Source of the DNA: Planctomycetaceae bacterium
GTDB lineage: Bacteria > Planctomycetota > Planctomycetia > Pirellulales > Thermoguttaceae
Length of the DNA: 17,146 nt
Assembly: GCA_015062085.1 (NCBI GenBank)
Contig: SUVI01000088.1
Coordinates: 1 to 17,146, forward strand
Direction: 5' to 3'
Of the stretch, positions 14,351 to 17,146 are shown piece after piece. Under the pieces are notes generated by a model. That model did not search any database and had not been told where the DNA came from. It was given only the letters and a program-made list of their open reading frames with translations. Position numbers and translations under genes: made by a program. Within the stretch, counting starts at the first letter, position 1. Every line of letters begins with the position of its first letter.

Positions 14351-15656
14351 CCGCGAAACGGATGTACTGGTCCCAGTCGAATTCCGTAACGTCGTGTTTT
14401 CCGGTTCGGATATGGTGTCCGATGACGTTTCCGACGGACGTGTTCAGCTCAGCCATTTCCGGGACAGTACGGCCGGCAAACGGTTTTTCGATGCCGAAGA
14501 GTTCATAGACAGGGACCGCGTGGAGGCAGGAAAGGTACTCGCCTTTCGGGTCGGCCCACTGGTCGTTCTGCGCACTGGCGGCGTAGACTGGACGCGGAGC
14601 GGCAAGCGCGATGAGTTCGTGCTGGTCGATGGCGAAATCATTGACACGCGGACCGAATTTACAGAAATTCGGGCAGAACCAGTAGCGGAGACCGCCGCTC
14701 ATCGTTTGGATGGTCTCTCCGAATTCACGCCGACTGAGTGCCGCACCGCCGCAGCCCGAATTGTTCGAGATAACGAAGGCGAAACGTTCATCGGACGCTC
14801 CGGCCCACAACGCGGTCTTTCCGAGACGGGAGTGGCCGAGGACAGCGACTTTTTTCGCATCGATAAGTTCATCCGTTTCAAGGTAGTCCAGCGCACGGCT
14901 CAATCCCCACGCCCACGCGGTGATGGATCCCCAGTCAGCGGGGCCGCGGGATGCGTCGTTTTCGTAGTCGGAGTAGAGGTCGAAGAGTCCTGTCCTGAAA
15001 CCGTTCTGAAGCGAGTCGTTTGCCAGGTCGATGTAGTGCATCGTCGCCAGCGCGTAGCCGTTTTCGATGAGTTTCGGCGCGAGCCATTGTGTCCGGTTTC
15101 CGCCGCGGGAATGTTTCCCCTCTTTGTCGACCGTGGCTTCGGTGATGACCTTGCCCGCCCGATCATGGAAGAGGAGGATCGCCGGGTCATTTTCGACAGC
15201 GTGATTCCCGTAGAAATTCAGCCCCAAGAATGCGGGAACGGGTTTCTGCGCGTTTTTCGGAATGTAGAGCAGGAGGTTGGCGGTCACTTTTTTGTCCGGT
15301 TTCTGCGGATTGGTGAACGTCAGCTCGACCTGCTTACGGATGGCTTTTCCATCGAGGGCATCATCCGAGGATTCCAGAAGGCGGAAGGTGACGAAATCCG
15401 GGTGATCTCCCGCTTTCGCGAGCATTTCCGGAAGGAAACCGTACATTTCTTCCTGAAAGTGACGGAAAATTTCCGCGCGGCGTTTTCCGGTCCAGTCGGC
15501 AGCTGTTTTAACTGCGGAACCGTCGTTAAAGACCAACGGATCCGGCAGCGTGTACTCGGGAACTTTCGATTCATCGTAATTCACTGCCTGCACAGAGACG
15601 GGAGAAAATGCGGTAAAGGAAATCAGACAGGCGAGGGTAAGGACGTGTTTCAGCAT
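14334..15656 (-). CDS. Secreted CE15-type (glucuronoyl) esterase, alpha/beta hydrolase
   Basis: A 440-residue exported serine esterase of the CE15/glucuronoyl esterase type, often annotated acetylxylan esterase. CE15 enzymes cleave ester links between lignin and the 4-O-methyl-glucuronic acid side chains of xylan. Residues 1-24 are a signal peptide (MLKHVLTLACLISFTAFSPV to VQA). The nucleophile is S276 in GHSRLGKTALWAG, then NNSGCGGAALSRREFGET, WFCPNFCKF, DQHELIALAAPRPVYAAS, and a C-terminal GHHIRTGKHDVTEFDWDQY, where H421 is the likely catalytic histidine. CAGGAG lies 7 nt before ATG 15656, so the 24-residue upstream extension to 15728 is rejected. It is followed by the exported oxidoreductase gene. 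Substrate identity within the family is inferred. Confidence 0.9.
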   Translation of the reverse strand: MLKHVLTLACLISFTAFSPVSVQAVNYDESKVPEYTLPDPLVFNDGSAVKTAADWTGKRRAEIFRHFQEEMYGFLPEMLAKAGDHPDFVTFRLLESSDDALDGKAIRKQVELTFTNPQKPDKKVTANLLLYIPKNAQKPVPAFLGLNFYGNHAVENDPAILLFHDRAGKVITEATVDKEGKHSRGGNRTQWLAPKLIENGYALATMHYIDLANDSLQNGFRTGLFDLYSDYENDASRGPADWGSITAWAWGLSRALDYLETDELIDAKKVAVLGHSRLGKTALWAGASDERFAFVISNNSGCGGAALSRREFGETIQTMSGGLRYWFCPNFCKFGPRVNDFAIDQHELIALAAPRPVYAASAQNDQWADPKGEYLSCLHAVPVYELFGIEKPFAGRTVPEMAELNTSVGNVIGHHIRTGKHDVTEFDWDQYIRFADRFLK

Positions 15657-15674
15657 TTTTGAACTCCTGAAAAC

Positions 15675-15704
15675 GGACATGAAAATTAAGGACATAAAAA
15701 TTAA
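15675..15704. repeat. Tandem duplication, 15 bp x 2, in the esterase leader
   Basis: Units GGACATGAAAATTAA (15675-15689) and GGACATAAAAATTAA (15690-15704) are adjacent and differ by one base. They end about 18 bases upstream of the esterase start codon, just outside its ribosome binding site. Confidence 0.93.
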
Positions 15705-15815
15705 GGGGCGGGTAAACGGACAGTTCACTGACTGCGGCAGGAGATCAGACGTACGAGAGCCTCACGAGCTGTAGAGACTCCCGTAAAATTCCGGCTCCGC
15801 TGAAGCCTGCATTTC

Positions 15816-16688
15816 TTAACGGTCGATAGTCCCCAAGTTCATGGGGCTGCTTATGCTTCCATAGTAGGCCGCAGCTTTTTTGTCGTCCGGCGCCATAAGC
15901 TGGCAGTAAGTCAGCCGATCAACATTTTTATTAATATACTGAGCGCCTCCGTCAGCAAACGCAACATGTGCGCCGTTTTGCGCGTGACGGCTTGCGGGAC
16001 GTGCATACTTCCAGGAGCGTGTCGTGCTTTTGACATCCATCCCGATATTCAGGAGCGTCGAAGTATTGGAGTTCCACACGATGCCGAAGTCGTAGACATT
16101 GGAGGAATTCCACGAATACGCCTGTGCGTTTTCGCCGAAGAGGATCGTGTAGGAAGCCCCGTCCTTCATTTTGGAGATACGGGATCTCTGGTTATTTTTA
16201 TGTACGAAGGCGCCAAGCTGGTATGCGTAGACCTTGTTCCCTTTGTCGTCTCCCTGGATCCCGCTTCCATTGTAGTAGCCGCAATTTGCTCCGTAGGAGA
16301 GTCCCGCCTGAACTTTCTTTTTAGCAGGCTGGATCGGGCAAATGAGGAAGGAAAGAGTCGGATAGCGTTCCTGAGTAGATCCTTTGCCATTTTCCCACTG
16401 ACTCCAAACAGGCCCTTCACCCAAGTGCGGAAGAAGCGGTACGACCCAGTTTCCGTTTGCATTATTGGTACCGTAGGTCCCCCAGTAATTGGGAAGATAC
16501 CCAAGCGTTGTTTCGTGAGCAGCGGCAGCGGCGGCAAGCTGTTTCACATTGTTGAGGCACTGCGTCTGACGCGCGGTAGCACGCACGGCCTGAACTGCCG
16601 GAATGGTGAGTCCCACGAGGACGCCGATAATCGCGATGACGACGAGGAGTTCCACAAGAGTAAACCCTTTGGAATGGGATAATTTCAT
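15816..16688 (-). CDS. DUF1559 family pseudopilin-like protein
   Basis: A 290-residue protein with a type IV prepilin leader: KG at residues 7-8, then [18 protein letters not shown]. Cleavage by a PilD-like peptidase is expected after G8, with the conserved glutamate at E13. The next segment, [21 protein letters not shown], is the DUF1559 (SBP_bac_10) pattern, and the C-terminal [20 protein letters not shown] is the family's closing motif. These proteins are expanded to dozens of copies in planctomycetes and are thought to form surface or periplasmic pilin-like structures; their functions are mostly unknown. AAGGA lies about 9 nt before the ATG. The gene precedes the esterase on the same strand (gap 159 nt), but the long upstream leader suggests its own promoter. 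Confidence 0.93.
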   Translation of the reverse strand: MKLSHSKGFTLVELLVVIAIIGVLVGLTIPAVQAVRATARQTQCLNNVKQLAAAAAAHETTLGYLPNYWGTYGTNNANGNWVVPLLPHLGEGPVWSQWENGKGSTQERYPTLSFLICPIQPAKKKVQAGLSYGANCGYYNGSGIQGDDKGNKVYAYQLGAFVHKNNQRSRISKMKDGASYTILFGENAQAYSWNSSNVYDFGIVWNSNTSTLLNIGMDVKSTTRSWKYARPASRHAQNGAHVAFADGGAQYINKNVDRLTYCQLMAPDDKKAAAYYGSISSPMNLGTIDR

Positions 16689-16742
16689 GATTCTGTTCCT
16701 TTTTGGTTTTCTGAATTTTCGGTCCGCACGATTTTCCGGACC

Positions 16743-16774
16743 TAAGTACTCTGAAAAATAAGTACTCTGAAAAA
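16743..16774. repeat. Perfect tandem duplication, 16 bp x 2
   Basis: TAAGTACTCTGAAAAA occurs twice back to back (16743-16758, 16759-16774) in the leader of the DUF1559 gene, about 55 bases before its ATG. Confidence 0.97.
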
Positions 16775-16790
16775 GCGGTACACTGCCCCT

Positions 16791-16832
16791 CCCGATGACG
16801 GCTTCCTGCGTACACCGATCGGGTCTTTTTTT
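16791..16832 (+). terminator. Hairpin with T-run in the DUF1559 upstream region
   Basis: CCCGAT (16791-16796) pairs with ATCGGG (16818-16823), with an inner CGG/CCG pairing, followed by TCTTTTTTT (16824-16832). In form it is a + strand intrinsic terminator, yet no + strand gene precedes it. It could stop antisense transcription into the region, or act as a leader structure of the - strand gene. Confidence 0.4.
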
Positions 16833-16869
16833 CTTCTACGTACTATTTTGCACCAAATACTCAAATAAA

Positions 16870-16930
16870 TCCAGCCCCCCGAGGCACTTTTTTTCAAAAA
16901 TTTCAAGAAAAATCGGGTCCGGGGGCTGGA
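16870..16930. repeat. Long hairpin with perfect 10-bp GC-rich outer stem
   Basis: TCCAGCCCCC (16870-16879) is the exact reverse complement of GGGGGCTGGA (16921-16930). Inside, TTTTTC and GAAAAA can form a second stem around an AT-rich loop. It lies upstream of the DUF1559 gene and is symmetrical, so it could act on either strand. Confidence 0.7.
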
Positions 16931-17036
16931 AATTTCCTGAAAATCAGGCAAAATAAAAGAATCAGGGGCATTTTGTCGAAAAAAAGATAGACTGAACCTC
17001 TGCGCCGTAGGGTGCGTAAAGAAAAAAGTCAAGTAC

Positions 17037-17107
17037 AGACGGTAAAGAAATCGTCCAAACGAAAAGAAAAAGACGGCGATGGAAATCGTCCATACAGAAA
17101 GAGAAAA
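17037..17107. repeat. Degenerate tandem repeat of about 35 bp, two copies
   Basis: AGACGG (17037, 17071), GAAATCGTCCA(A/T)AC (17047-17060, 17082-17095) and AAAGAxAAAA follow each other in the same order in both copies, with one length difference. The second copy ends about 20 bases before the probable start codon at 17127. Confidence 0.7.
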
Positions 17108-17126
17108 AAGAGAAAAGGGGAAACTC

Positions 17127-17146
17127 ATGTCCGTTCGAAAAACGTC
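17127..17146 (+). CDS. Probable start of a gene running off the window
   Basis: ATG at 17127 is preceded by AAAAGGGG ending 6 nt upstream, a good ribosome binding site, and opens MSVRKT before the window ends. A basic start of this kind could open a signal peptide, but six codons cannot show the function. It is divergent from the DUF1559 gene. Confidence 0.45.

Larger units (their letters stand above)
16689..17126. other. Long structured intergenic region between divergent genes
   Basis: The 438 bases between the DUF1559 start and the probable gene at 17127 contain no credible gene; the low-complexity open frames here are rich in F, S and R and lack start signals. The region holds a 16-bp tandem duplication, two large hairpins, a small CCTGA/TCAGG hairpin near 16935-16951, and an imperfect repeat of about 35 bp. 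It also has a purine-rich stretch (about 17020-17120). I found no convincing promoter with standard spacing. Confidence 0.6.

Noticed and set aside
13881..15662. 593-codon open frame on the + strand
   Set aside because: It lies antisense to the CE15-type esterase and the start of the oxidoreductase, both of which have complete family motifs. It has no domain, no ribosome binding site, and an R/F/V-rich composition typical of antisense frames.

Overview
The window looks like a planctomycete-type (PVC superphylum) chromosome, possibly from a gut or other polysaccharide-rich habitat. The main evidence is a pseudopilin-like DUF1559 protein ([15 protein letters not shown] start, AHVAFADGG near the C-terminus). 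It is supported by a Tat-exported Gfo/Idh/MocA oxidoreductase, a secreted CE15-type esterase, a parallel beta-helix protein, and a small protein carrying the LTxEQVxxTWN(Y/F)xxGxMS repeat. This assignment is inference; there is no rRNA or other marker here. I see no tRNA, rRNA, CRISPR array, transposase or phage gene.

Layout. 1-873 (+): C-terminal part of a beta-helix protein, followed by an operator-like palindrome and a strong terminator-like hairpin. 1000-2831 (+): iron-containing alcohol dehydrogenase, then a small pentapeptide-like repeat protein. 2968-5716 (-): a probable rsmE -> CNNM/CorC-type membrane protein -> DUF4416 gene run. 6031-7047 (-): dhaK without dhaL or dhaM, expressed divergently from the next block. 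7331-12401 (+): ketoacyl synthase, acyl carrier protein, phytoene-desaturase-like FAD oxidoreductase, MBL-fold hydrolase and ferrochelatase, all co-oriented behind an extended -10 promoter. 12420-12714: a roughly 295-bp imperfect inverted-repeat element centred near a perfect 32-bp palindrome, between convergent genes. 12713-16688 (-): exported oxidoreductase, secreted CE15-type esterase and pseudopilin-like protein, plausibly serving polysaccharide breakdown. 17127 to the edge (+): probable first codons of another gene.

How the genes fit together. The synthase, carrier protein and FAD oxidoreductase form the minimal set for making and desaturating or isomerising an ACP-bound acyl chain. This resembles the KAS/ACP/CrtI-like sets discussed for planctomycete ladderane and polyene-like lipids, but the product cannot be told from sequence. 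The MBL hydrolase and ferrochelatase behind it look like housekeeping genes that share the transcript.

The most unusual features are structural. The ferrochelatase carries an in-frame 15-bp minisatellite (4.7 copies) that accounts for most of an extra surface loop. At least five other short tandem duplications (14-19 bp, one of about 35 bp) lie at gene ends and in leaders. The inverted-repeat element shares a 22-nt end motif (18 identities) with a smaller hairpin about 6.5 kb away, which suggests a family of dispersed, non-coding hairpin elements in this genome.
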